Shown: positions 26,196 to 34,868 of the stretch, in pieces | Position numbering within the stretch: the stretch's first letter is position 1 | How the letters are laid out: every line of letters begins with the position of its first letter | NCBI GenBank assembly: GCA_005882315.1 | Contig: VBAR01000001.1 | Span: 755,736-819,735 of the forward strand | DNA length: 64,000 nucleotides | Source: Bacteroidota bacterium | Lineage (GTDB): Bacteria > Bacteroidota > Bacteroidia > Chitinophagales > Chitinophagaceae | Direction of reading: 5' to 3' | The notes under the pieces: model-generated | Databases searched by the model: none | What the model saw: only the letters and a program-made list of their open reading frames with translations | What the model was told of the DNA's origin: nothing | Made by a program: the position numbers and the translations under genes

Positions 26196-27668
26196 TTAAC
26201 CGAACGTTTTAAGAACTTCTTTTGCTACTACTTCACCACTTATCAGGCTAGGTGGTACACCCGGGCCGGGTATAGTTAATTGACCTGTGTAAAAAAGATT
26301 TTTCACTTTTTTGCTTCTGCACTGCGGCCTGAATATCGCTGTCTGCATCAGCGTATTTGCAAGGCCGTAGGCATTGCCACGGTACGAATTATAATCATTT
26401 ACGAAATCCGAGACCGCATAGGTTTTTTTATATACAATAGTCTCTCTTATTGACTGACCGGTATGTTTTTCCATCCTATCTATTATTCGGTTGAAATATT
26501 TTTCCCGCAGTTCTTCTGTATCATTTTCCAGGCCAGCCGCCACAGGAATCAGAAATACAACGGCCTCACTACCCAATGGAGCAACCGAACTGTCTGTAAC
26601 AGAGTTTACACTTACATAAAACAACGGTTCCGTAGGCCATTCTTTTGTTGTATAAATTTCTGTAGCATGTTTATCAAAAGGCACATCGAAGAATAAGGAA
26701 TGATGCAAAACATTTTTCAACTTTTTATTTAACCCTACATAAAACAGCAAACAAGATGGCGCCATTAGTTTTTTGTCCCAATAGGTTTTTGTATAACTCC
26801 TGTTCTCTTCTTTTAGCAATTCCATTTCTGTAAAATGATAATCTGCTCCGCTGATGACTGCATCGGCAACATATTCATCCTTATTTGTTTTAACTTGTTT
26901 TGCAACTCCATTCTCTACAACTATTTCCTCCACGTTTTCATTGAAATGAAATTTTACGCCAGTTTCCAAAGCTAGTTTATACATTCCTTCTACCACTGCA
27001 TACATGCCACCCTGCGGGTACCATGTGCCGAGTTTGATATCAGCATAATTCATCAGGCTATATAATGCAGGAGTATTTTCTGGTAATGCACCAAGAAAAA
27101 GAACAGGAAACTCCATCATCTGTTGCAATCGTGGATGATGAAAGTATTTTTGAATATGTTTTTTAATAGAATTAAAAACATCAAGCCTAAACACACCTTT
27201 TATAAAATCCCAGTCAAAGAACTCTGTTATTGAAAGTCCCGGTTTATGTACCAGTTTATTTATACCGGTCTCGTATTTGAACTCAGCTTCTTCAAGAAAT
27301 TTATCTAATCGTTTGGCACTACCCGGTTCAAATTGCTCAAATATATTTCTCAATTCTTCATAAGATGCAGGAACATTTGTAAATCCATCGTCCCAGTAGA
27401 TCCTGTACGATGGATCTAATCTCTCTAATTTATAATAGTCTTCAACTTTTTTTCCAAAGAGCTTAAAATATCTTTCAAACACATCGGGCATCCAGTACCA
27501 ACTCGGGCCCATATCGAAAGTGAAACCATTTTCCTTTAATTGTCTTGCTCTTCCTCCTGCTGTTCCGTTCTTTTCAATCACAGTAACATCCCACCCGGCT
27601 TTTGCCATGAATGATGCAGCTGATAAACCTGCAAAACCGGACCCAATAACAATTATTTTTTTTGCCAA
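26196..27668 (-). CDS. crtI: Phytoene desaturase CrtI
   Basis: A 490-residue FAD-dependent desaturase converting phytoene to lycopene. The N-terminal dinucleotide motif is IVIGSGFAGLSAASFMAKAG followed by GGRARQLKENGFTFDMGPSW; the C-terminal family signature is LFYTGQLTIPGPGVPPSLIS near 460-480. The start is a TTG at 27668, because no ATG precedes the flavin motif in frame. It begins 12 bp after the sigma-factor gene, so it belongs to the same transcript. High confidence. Confidence 0.95.
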   Translation of the reverse strand: MAKKIIVIGSGFAGLSAASFMAKAGWDVTVIEKNGTAGGRARQLKENGFTFDMGPSWYWMPDVFERYFKLFGKKVEDYYKLERLDPSYRIYWDDGFTNVPASYEELRNIFEQFEPGSAKRLDKFLEEAEFKYETGINKLVHKPGLSITEFFDWDFIKGVFRLDVFNSIKKHIQKYFHHPRLQQMMEFPVLFLGALPENTPALYSLMNYADIKLGTWYPQGGMYAVVEGMYKLALETGVKFHFNENVEEIVVENGVAKQVKTNKDEYVADAVISGADYHFTEMELLKEENRSYTKTYWDKKLMAPSCLLFYVGLNKKLKNVLHHSLFFDVPFDKHATEIYTTKEWPTEPLFYVSVNSVTDSSVAPLGSEAVVFLIPVAAGLENDTEELREKYFNRIIDRMEKHTGQSIRETIVYKKTYAVSDFVNDYNSYRGNAYGLANTLMQTAIFRPQCRSKKVKNLFYTGQLTIPGPGVPPSLISGEVVAKEVLKTFG

Positions 27669-27680
27669 TGAATGCTGTTA

Positions 27681-28181
27681 TTAATTTCTTTCGATCTGTT
27701 CTTTCAGCAATTTACGGGCAAAATGAATTCGGCTTTTGATTGTTCCAAGTGGTTCATTCATTATATAGGCAATCTCATGATATTTATATCCTTCGAAATA
27801 TAATTTAAACGGGTGTCTGAAAATACATGGTAAATTGTTTACTTTTTTTTGAATATCCTTGAACAGAATATTTGACTCGGTGTTATTGAATGTCAGGTCT
27901 GGGATGTTAAATAGCTGATAATCTGCTGTAGGATCATGAAAAACGATATTCCGACTGACCCTGCGACGATATTCATTAATAAAGGTATTACGCATTATTG
28001 TGTACAACCATGCCTTGATATTGGTGCCTATATTATACTTATCCTTATTTGCAAATGCTTTATAGAGTGTTTCCTGGTAAAGATCTTTAGCCTGTTCATT
28101 ATCCCTTGTCAGGCTAACAGCAAAAGGCTTTAAGGCCTCTGAAGTTTCCAGTACGAGATGATTGAATTCTGTTGTTGACAT
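27681..28181 (-). CDS. ECF-type RNA polymerase sigma factor at head of carotenoid operon
   Basis: A 166-residue sigma-70-family protein of the extracytoplasmic-function type. Region 2 contains DNEQAKDLYQETLYKAF and WLYTIMRNTFINEYRR; region 4 ends in YIMNEPLGTIKSRIHFARK, the promoter-recognition helix-turn-helix. No anti-sigma gene is adjacent. It is the first gene of the crt operon, with a 105-bp upstream region holding short repeats. In related Bacteroidota clusters a sigma factor and a MerR protein precede crt genes, suggesting positive autoregulation; that regulatory scheme is inferred. Confidence 0.9.
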   Translation of the reverse strand: MSTTEFNHLVLETSEALKPFAVSLTRDNEQAKDLYQETLYKAFANKDKYNIGTNIKAWLYTIMRNTFINEYRRRVSRNIVFHDPTADYQLFNIPDLTFNNTESNILFKDIQKKVNNLPCIFRHPFKLYFEGYKYHEIAYIMNEPLGTIKSRIHFARKLLKEQIERN

Positions 28182-28186
28182 AAAAT

Positions 28187-28249
28187 TTTGTTTAACAAAT
28201 TCAATATAAAATTAAACAAGAAATATGCCCCGGATAACGTCTGTTTAAG
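28187..28249. promoter_or_regulatory. Candidate operator cluster upstream of the sigma-crt operon
   Basis: The region directly upstream of the sigma-factor ATG holds TTTGTT-T-AACAAA (28187-28199), a perfect 6-bp inverted repeat around one base. Two further half-like copies are TTAAACAA at 28212-28219 and TGTTTAAG at 28242-28249. Their spacing of about 20-30 bp suits multimeric MerR-type binding. The cobalamin-binding MerR gene ends 38 bp further upstream. Operator function is inferred. Confidence 0.4.
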
Positions 28250-28286
28250 AGATAGCTTGATAAATAAAAAAATGTTGAACAGAAGA

Positions 28287-29171
28287 TCAGGTGGAAAGTG
28301 AGGAAATATACTCCATAACCTGGCTTAGTGATTTTTTAAGCTGGAAACCTACGGGAGGTGGCTTTTTATAATGCTGGGTAATATAGCCGGAGATAATAAC
28401 CGGTATTTTACCTGAATGGAGTTTTAAATGCTGTAAGTATTTATCGAGATTGAACTTTGAAGACGTAGAGGTAAGATGCATATAGATCACATCTGGTTTC
28501 AAACTTCTGATCACAAATGCCGCATCCTTCAATGGAATATTACTTCCTAAATAATGAACCTTCGCTCCCCGTGATTTTAATAAGTAATAAACAAAGAGAA
28601 GTCCCAGTTCATGATATTCCGACTCGGGCAGGAACAATAAAAATGTTTTGTTCAGCTTGTAATGCGAATGTGAACATTCAATGCCATTGATCAGTTTGCT
28701 GCGGATAATATTTGTAACAAGATGCTCCTGTGCAGGGTTGATATTATTAGTAAGCCAGAGTATCCCGATTTTCTCGAGAAAAGGAAAGATCAGTTGGTTA
28801 ATTGTTTTTTCAATCCCTCTTGAATGAATATAACTGTCAATCTGTTTTTCGAATTCATCCAGTTCCAGCGTTGAGAGATTTGCGATCAGTTCATTGATCA
28901 AGCGGTCACGTTGTGCATTTACATCGCTTAGCGAAAGAATTTTTTCCTGCATTTCCGTTTCCGTCATCCTACTGATATGTGAAATCTTAAACCCGTTCTT
29001 ATTAAGCAGGGAAATATTCAGGATATGTCTTAACTCATCAGAAGAATAGCGGCGGATATTCGTGCCGGTACGGGTGGGTTTAATTAAGGAATAACGCTGT
29101 TCCCATATTCGAATGGTATGAGCTTTTATTCCGGAAATAGTTTCCAGGTCTTTAATAGTAAAAGTATCCAT
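28287..29171 (-). CDS. MerR-family cobalamin-binding photoreceptor regulator (CarH/LitR type)
   Basis: A 294-residue regulator with an N-terminal MerR winged helix (MDTFTIKDLETISGIKAHTI, then RIWEQRYSLIKPTRT; residues 1-72), a helical linker and a C-terminal B12-binding domain. The photoreceptor signature W-x9-EH is intact (W139, E149, H150), and the cobalamin lower-ligand motif E-x-H-x-x-G is present as EYHELG with H187. In CarH proteins adenosylcobalamin in the dark drives tetramer formation and repression, and light breaks the Co-C bond. It lies directly upstream of the sigma-crt operon, so light-dependent derepression of carotenoids is the likely role. Binding was not tested here. Confidence 0.92.
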   Translation of the reverse strand: MDTFTIKDLETISGIKAHTIRIWEQRYSLIKPTRTGTNIRRYSSDELRHILNISLLNKNGFKISHISRMTETEMQEKILSLSDVNAQRDRLINELIANLSTLELDEFEKQIDSYIHSRGIEKTINQLIFPFLEKIGILWLTNNINPAQEHLVTNIIRSKLINGIECSHSHYKLNKTFLLFLPESEYHELGLLFVYYLLKSRGAKVHYLGSNIPLKDAAFVIRSLKPDVIYMHLTSTSSKFNLDKYLQHLKLHSGKIPVIISGYITQHYKKPPPVGFQLKKSLSQVMEYISSLST

Positions 29172-29217
29172 GCAATTGTAACAAAGTAAACTGCCGATTG
29201 TTTGAAGCCGGGTAAAA

Positions 29218-29964
29218 TTAGAACAAATTGGGATTCATGATCTTTCCGTTTTCAATCAGCTTTTGCAAGGGGGAAGTAATGTGGGGATTGGAAAGTGCTT
29301 CGATATGGCGAAAATGATGAACATCGGAGCCGAGAAGATTATAATAACCTTTCTTGATCAGGTATTGAGCAAGTGTATTAGCAGATCTACCATAGTAGCC
29401 GGACAGGGAATTAATATTCAGCTGAAAGTAATAGCCAGCGTCCTTTAATTCATCATAAAAATCCTTCGCTTCTTCAAAATAAACATAGCGTTCCGGGTGT
29501 GCAATAATGGGTTGATAACCCTGCATCGTCATTTCAAACAAAACCTCTTTAATATTAAATGGTTGACTTGCCAGTGAAAATTCAACTAAAACCAAATTAT
29601 CGTGTATAGTAAGAAGTTTTTCTTTCTGGCTAAGCAACTTTTCTACATGGTCATCCAGGAAATACTCTGCTGCTGCATTTATCTCAACATCCATTCCTGC
29701 TGTCTTTAAAGCGGAGCGAAGCAATTCAAGTTTCTCATTGATAATTTCAGGAGTATTTTTGTACATCTCCCACATAATATGTGGTGTGGTAATAAATTTT
29801 TTATAGCCCAGCTTCATCATTCTGCTTATCAACTCCAGTGATGCGTCCAGGTTAGGAGAGCCGTCATCAATTCCAGGCAGTAAATGAGAGTGCATATCAG
29901 TATGAATACTCTCATAAATACCGTGGGAAGAATTCTTCTTTGATTTGAATAACGAATTAAACAT
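29218..29964 (-). CDS. CpsB/CapC-type tyrosine-protein phosphatase (PHP fold)
   Basis: A 248-residue PHP-superfamily phosphatase of the CpsB/YwqE type, which dephosphorylates capsule-regulating tyrosine kinases. Metal-binding motifs include HTDMHSHLLPGIDDGS near residue 22, TTPHIMWEMYKNTPE near 60, IIAHPERY and LGSDVHH near the C-terminus. It overlaps the following glycosyltransferase gene end by 8 bp. No cognate BY-kinase (Wzc/CapB) is in the window, so it may act on one elsewhere. Family call is firm. Confidence 0.9.
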   Translation of the reverse strand: MFNSLFKSKKNSSHGIYESIHTDMHSHLLPGIDDGSPNLDASLELISRMMKLGYKKFITTPHIMWEMYKNTPEIINEKLELLRSALKTAGMDVEINAAAEYFLDDHVEKLLSQKEKLLTIHDNLVLVEFSLASQPFNIKEVLFEMTMQGYQPIIAHPERYVYFEEAKDFYDELKDAGYYFQLNINSLSGYYGRSANTLAQYLIKKGYYNLLGSDVHHFRHIEALSNPHITSPLQKLIENGKIMNPNLF

Positions 29965-31156
29965 TTTTTCTTGAATCTAATAATTCATTATAGAGCTTCG
30001 ACATGTCTTTTACAAGACGTTGGTAAGAAAATTTTTCAATAACGTGTTGTACGCCGGATCCTGATAATCGTTTACGCAATTCATGATCGTTTACAAGAGA
30101 TAGCAGATTCCGGCAAAACTGCTGTTCATCATCAATATCTGAAAGCAACCCTGTAATATTTTCATTTACCACTGTTTCAATTCCCCCGACCCGTGTAGAT
30201 ATTACTGGTTTACCTGCCGCCTGTGCTTCTATCAGGCTTACCGGGGTTCCTTCATTTAAAGATGTTAGTGCTATAATGTCTGAACCTGCATTTATATAAT
30301 CAATATCTTTTCTCCATGAAGTAAAAACCAATTCATGCGGATGTTCATTGCTTTTTTCATCTGAAAATTTTATGCCATAACCTGATGCCTTTTGCTCTAG
30401 TTCATTTCTTGTTTCCCCATCACCCACTATAAAAGCTTTAAAACGTGTCGCTGTATTTTCTTTCAGAAAACGAATTGCCTTTAAAAATAGATCATGATTT
30501 TTTACCGGAACCAGTCGCCCTGTTATTGTGATCACAATTTCATCATCCCCGATATTAAACTCTGCTCTGAATTTTTTTCTCTTATTTTCCTGGTCTGCCT
30601 GAAATTTATCGAGGTCAAGACCAAGTGGTATGATCCGGAATTTATTTTCAGGTGCAATTTTAAATTTATTTACCAGCTCATTCTTCTGTTCATTGCTGAT
30701 CGCAATTATAGCATCTGATTTGCGCCCCAGGTATCTCTCGATATTTATGAAAACATTATTTTTAATTGAATTAAAATACGAATGAAAAACATGGCCGTGA
30801 AAAGTATGTACCACAACCGGTACATTCATGGATTTAGCAGCCAACCGGCCTAATGCCCCCGGCTTTGCAGCATGTGTATGAACGATATCAGGTTTAAATT
30901 GCCCGATCAGTTTTTGTAACTGCTTGTAAGAATCATAATCTTTTCTTAGATTAATCGACCTTGACATATTGGATATGAACACCGGCTGAATGCCTAATGA
31001 GTCCGTTACAAATCCTGCATCTTTTTCATGATCTTCCCTTTCCCCAGCCACCAGCATTGTTTCAAATTCGGGTGACATATACTTTGTAAGATAGGATGCA
31101 TTTAGCAATGGCCCTCCAATAACTAATCGGTTTAATATTCTCAACACTTTCGGCAT
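29957..31156 (-). CDS. Glycosyltransferase family 4
   Basis: A 399-residue GT-B enzyme with the GT4 pattern: HTHAAKPGALGRLAAK in the N-terminal domain, VITITGRLVPVKNHDLFLKA at about 208, and the donor-binding LNEGTPVSLIEAQAAGKPVI at about 303, ending RVGGIETV. Acceptor and sugar are unknown. It is translationally coupled to the CpsB-like gene and starts 56 bp from a divergent membrane-protein gene. A surface-glycan role is inferred from context. Confidence 0.9.
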   Translation of the reverse strand: MPKVLRILNRLVIGGPLLNASYLTKYMSPEFETMLVAGEREDHEKDAGFVTDSLGIQPVFISNMSRSINLRKDYDSYKQLQKLIGQFKPDIVHTHAAKPGALGRLAAKSMNVPVVVHTFHGHVFHSYFNSIKNNVFINIERYLGRKSDAIIAISNEQKNELVNKFKIAPENKFRIIPLGLDLDKFQADQENKRKKFRAEFNIGDDEIVITITGRLVPVKNHDLFLKAIRFLKENTATRFKAFIVGDGETRNELEQKASGYGIKFSDEKSNEHPHELVFTSWRKDIDYINAGSDIIALTSLNEGTPVSLIEAQAAGKPVISTRVGGIETVVNENITGLLSDIDDEQQFCRNLLSLVNDHELRKRLSGSGVQHVIEKFSYQRLVKDMSKLYNELLDSRKNV

Positions 31157-31212
31157 TTCAATATCAGTATTAATTTGAGTCGTTACACGGCTTTCTTTTA
31201 TTTTTGCTGCTC

Positions 31213-32565
31213 ATGCAATTTATCACCTTATTTGATTATGTACTGTTGCCATTTTACCTGGCAATTATTTACACAATTGCGTACAGGATCAGGAATAAAA
31301 AATATCCAAAGACCCACCCGCTGCACAAATACTATATACCCGGACTAACAGTAAAGGTAATCGGGGCTATTTTCGTCAGCCTCATCTACCAGTATTATTA
31401 TGGCGGCGGTGATACTTCTGAATACTTCAGGCATGCACTTGTTATCAATAGCAGTGCCAATGATTCAATAGGAAAGTGGTTTGGCTTAATTACACATACG
31501 GCCGACTGGAATGATCCTGCTTATTTTGATTATATCTCCCAAATGGAATGGTACCAGGATCCTTCTTCCTATTTTGTTTGTGCTTTTACTGCTTTTATTA
31601 ATGTCTTCACTTTTAATAGTTACCTGCCTACTGCTGTCATCTTTGCTTTTCTTTCATTTACCGGTATCTGGGCATTGTTCAGAACATTTGCAGAAGCCAA
31701 TCCCAAACTTGTTAAGCCGATTTCTGTAGCCATATTATTTATACCCAGTCTTTTTGTATGGGGTTCAGGAATTTTTAAAGATACTATTTGCATGTTCAGC
31801 CTCGGTTGGTTTACTCATTGCACTTTTCGTATGCTGGCTCAGCGTGATTTTTCATCAAAAAATATTTCACTGGCTATATTTAGTTTCATATTCATAGCAA
31901 AAGTAAAATTATATATACTTCTTGGGTTTGCGCCTGCCCTTTTTACCTGGATATTATTCAGCTATTCTCAAAAAATAAAAACACCTGCCGTAAGGGTTTT
32001 TGTAAAAGGGATTTTTATTATAATAGCTGTTGGAAGTTTTGCATTCTTCTTACAACAGTTTGGCAATTTACTCGGTAAATATTCGCTTGAAAAAATTGCT
32101 GAAACATCTGCAATCACTAGAGACTGGATCGGCTATATGTCAGATGTTGACCAGGGATCTGGTTATGATTTGGGGGATTTTTCGCCGACTATCGGAGGCA
32201 TGCTATCAAAAATGCCGGCAGCTGTTAATGTAACATTGTTCAGGCCTTATATCTGGGAAACCAAAAAAATTATTGTGTTTTTAACAGCTATTGAAGCCTT
32301 ACTTTTTTTCTTTGCCACGTTGAAAATACTTTTTGTTATCGGTATAAAAAAAACGTGGCGCACTATAAGCGGCGATCCAACAATTCAATTCTGTCTTATC
32401 TTTTCTATCATCTTTGCTTTTGCTGTTGGTATCTCTTCTTATAATTTCGGCGCACTCTCCCGTTATAAAATTCCCTGTGTTCCTTTCTATGCTATGGCAT
32501 TGATCCTGATCTATTATAAAAACCGCCCCTTGAATAAACCTTTAATTCCTTTTATCGGGATCTGA
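31213..32565 (+). CDS. Multi-pass membrane protein, possible polysaccharide polymerase
   Basis: A 450-residue integral membrane protein with around ten hydrophobic helices. A conserved-looking periplasmic loop after the second helix reads YYYGGGDTSEYFRHAL, and another large polar loop (about 290-335) carries SDVDQGSGYDLGDFSPTIGG. The architecture is that of EpsG/Wzy-like polymerases but no diagnostic motif lets me be sure. The start is the ATG at 31213; a TTG nine bases earlier is possible. It is on the plus strand and overlaps the convergent glycosyltransferase gene by 24 bp at its end. Confidence 0.75.
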   Translation: MQFITLFDYVLLPFYLAIIYTIAYRIRNKKYPKTHPLHKYYIPGLTVKVIGAIFVSLIYQYYYGGGDTSEYFRHALVINSSANDSIGKWFGLITHTADWNDPAYFDYISQMEWYQDPSSYFVCAFTAFINVFTFNSYLPTAVIFAFLSFTGIWALFRTFAEANPKLVKPISVAILFIPSLFVWGSGIFKDTICMFSLGWFTHCTFRMLAQRDFSSKNISLAIFSFIFIAKVKLYILLGFAPALFTWILFSYSQKIKTPAVRVFVKGIFIIIAVGSFAFFLQQFGNLLGKYSLEKIAETSAITRDWIGYMSDVDQGSGYDLGDFSPTIGGMLSKMPAAVNVTLFRPYIWETKKIIVFLTAIEALLFFFATLKILFVIGIKKTWRTISGDPTIQFCLIFSIIFAFAVGISSYNFGALSRYKIPCVPFYAMALILIYYKNRPLNKPLIPFIGI

Positions 32566-33630
32566 TCTAAAAAGATTTATGAAAACCGGTGCATAGGCCT
32601 TTAAACTGTAGGATGCATTTATTTTGTTTCTTCCCGACAAGCCCATTCGTTTCCGTTCTTCTTTATTATGAATTAAATAATTTAATCCGTTTATCCAATC
32701 TTCTTGTTTCGAACACAACATTCCGTTTTCTCCATGTTCAATTATTTTTTTATTCACTCCCACCGGTGATGCCAGCGCCGGAATTCCCAATGACATATAC
32801 TGTATCAGCTTAAACCCGCATTTGCCTTCACTCCACTCATCATCCTGCAACGGCATCAACCCGATATTTATTTTTTGCAGATCTTCTATTTCTGTTTTTT
32901 CATTCCATGGAATAAACCTGAATGAAGAAATAATGTAGTCCGGACTTTTGTCTGATATTACAATAAACTCAAAATTGTTTTTTGTCTCAAGCTCCCGGAT
33001 TACCGGCACCAGTTCATCCAGGTATTTTAGTGTAGAATGACTACCGGTCCACCCAATCGTTATTTTTTCAGCATCATGGTTTGTTAACCTGTTATGCTTA
33101 TCCGTTGTATCCACACATGTAGGTATGAGGACTGTGTTGCGGTTATACTGTCGTGCATATTTGCATAAAAAATCATTGCCGCCAACAACAAGATGGGCCC
33201 ATTTACAGATATATTTTACTTTCCAGAAAGCTTTGAACCAGGAAACAATTTTATTTTCTGCTGATGTATTGGGTATCCAGATGGCATCATCAAAATCATA
33301 AATGATCTTTTTCCGGAACAGTTTGCTGATAACCCATTCAAATACCGGCGGGCCTAGCGGAGCTGCTTCACGATGAATAAATACAAAATCATAACCGCCA
33401 AGACCAAATAATATTTTCACCCATCGCCTGGCATAACCTCTTATCACTCCCATTAATTTAGAAAGAGTACCACCATTTTTGTATAAGGTGGCCCATGCTG
33501 CTTCATCTAAAAAAGATTGTATGCTATATTCAATTTTGTTCTTATCTAGTTCAGGTAAAAATAATTCTACCCTGAACCGTTGAGAAGGAGCCTGGTGAAG
33601 CGGGTATGGAACTAAAAAAAGGATCTTCAA
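32542..33630 (-). CDS. Glycosyltransferase, GT-B fold
   Basis: A 362-residue protein with a GT4-like layout: LFLVPYPLHQAPSQRFRVEL at the N-terminus, VFIHREAAPLGPPVFEWV, the DFDDAIW motif near residue 115, IGWTGSHSTLKYLDELVPV near 190 and the donor site GKCGFKLIQYMSLGIPALAS near 270. The start is a TTG at 33630, four bases after the previous stop. The last 24 bp overlap a convergent gene. Substrate unknown; co-transcribed with 33635-34867. Confidence 0.85.
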   Translation of the reverse strand: MKILFLVPYPLHQAPSQRFRVELFLPELDKNKIEYSIQSFLDEAAWATLYKNGGTLSKLMGVIRGYARRWVKILFGLGGYDFVFIHREAAPLGPPVFEWVISKLFRKKIIYDFDDAIWIPNTSAENKIVSWFKAFWKVKYICKWAHLVVGGNDFLCKYARQYNRNTVLIPTCVDTTDKHNRLTNHDAEKITIGWTGSHSTLKYLDELVPVIRELETKNNFEFIVISDKSPDYIISSFRFIPWNEKTEIEDLQKINIGLMPLQDDEWSEGKCGFKLIQYMSLGIPALASPVGVNKKIIEHGENGMLCSKQEDWINGLNYLIHNKEERKRMGLSGRNKINASYSLKAYAPVFINLFRSDPDKRN

Positions 33631-33634
33631 GTGT

Positions 33635-34867
33635 CTATTGAATTTTTAAAACAGCTTTATAAACTTCGTCATATCGCTTTATGCCTTCTTCCAGCGAAAA
33701 AAATTGCCGGGCTCCGTTGCGGATCTCTTCATTTGAAAAATTCTTGCTTACTGCATTTACCACACGGTCATATTCGATGTCGGTAAACTCATTCACCAGT
33801 TCCCCTGAGTGATACTTATTCACAACATAATCCGTGTCTCCCACCTTGCTATTACAGATAACAGGTTTACCCATCGCCATTATTTCACCCTGCTTGGTTG
33901 GCGAGGATGCTTTTTTTGAATAAACAGGTTTGATAAAAAATAAGGAGTAATCACAAAGAGAGATAAAACCGGGCATTTCATCCCGTGCAGCTTTCACGAT
34001 TCGTAAAGCTGGTTCCATGATACCGGCTTTTTCTGCTTCCTGTTTAATCATTTCAGGGTCATCACCGGTTATAAATAAAAAAACACTGTTTGGGTTTTTG
34101 ATCACCCATCGTTTAAAAAACGCAAGCATCTCAGGTAACATATACCAGGTGCCAACAGAACCTATATAAGAAATAACAGCTGCCTTATCAGGGATTCCAA
34201 GCTTTGCTTTTAAAGCAGCCGTTTCAGAAGTATCTATTTTTTCGGGATTGAACAATTCAAGATCAACGCAACAGGGAATTATTTGTATGGGAACCGGTTG
34301 TTTGGTAATACCGGTCCAGGAATGAATTTCCTGTTTTGCATGAGTGGTAAGACTGATCGTATGATCTGCTAAACTTAAAAATTGTTTTTCTTTTTTTTTG
34401 AAATACCGGTATATCAATTTAAAAACAGGGTTATTTAAATTCCACAATTTTCCATCCACCCTTTCATCGGCCCAGAAACCACGCATATCAAACACCAGTT
34501 TTACATTCCATTTTTTTTTCATCCACTCACCGGCCAGCATGGTGATATAACTGCGGCAATGCACCAACTCAAATTTCTTTTGCTGATGTAGTGTCTTTAT
34601 TTTTTTTCGTAAGGCAACTATATCTTTCAGCGTGGAAAGAACGGGTGGTGTTTTGGTATAGGGCAGCGGCTGCCAGTCAATCGCATTATCAGAACAGATC
34701 TTTTCAACAACGGCCTTATTTTTTTCTAGTTTCTCCGGTTTCTCAAAGCTTACCAATGTAAACTGGTATCCTTTTTTACTTAAGCCTGCCAGGTAAGGTA
34801 ATACCTGCGACTGACCCAAGGGATCTGTCATGCCATCATATGATAAATAAAGAACCTGCTTCAACAT
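33635..34867 (-). CDS. Glycosyltransferase family 4
   Basis: A 410-residue GT-B enzyme beginning LYLSYDGMTDPLGQSQVLPY, a typical opening of bacterial GT4 proteins. It continues with FDMRGFWADERVDGKLW, ISYIGSVGTWYMLPEM at about 222 and a donor-binding region near 315-345 (SPTKQGEIMAMGKPVICNS). It lies directly after the asparagine synthase gene with one base between stop and ATG, and 4 bp before the next glycosyltransferase. Acceptor unknown. Confidence 0.88.
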   Translation of the reverse strand: MLKQVLYLSYDGMTDPLGQSQVLPYLAGLSKKGYQFTLVSFEKPEKLEKNKAVVEKICSDNAIDWQPLPYTKTPPVLSTLKDIVALRKKIKTLHQQKKFELVHCRSYITMLAGEWMKKKWNVKLVFDMRGFWADERVDGKLWNLNNPVFKLIYRYFKKKEKQFLSLADHTISLTTHAKQEIHSWTGITKQPVPIQIIPCCVDLELFNPEKIDTSETAALKAKLGIPDKAAVISYIGSVGTWYMLPEMLAFFKRWVIKNPNSVFLFITGDDPEMIKQEAEKAGIMEPALRIVKAARDEMPGFISLCDYSLFFIKPVYSKKASSPTKQGEIMAMGKPVICNSKVGDTDYVVNKYHSGELVNEFTDIEYDRVVNAVSKNFSNEEIRNGARQFFSLEEGIKRYDEVYKAVLKIQ

Positions 34868-34868
34868 T

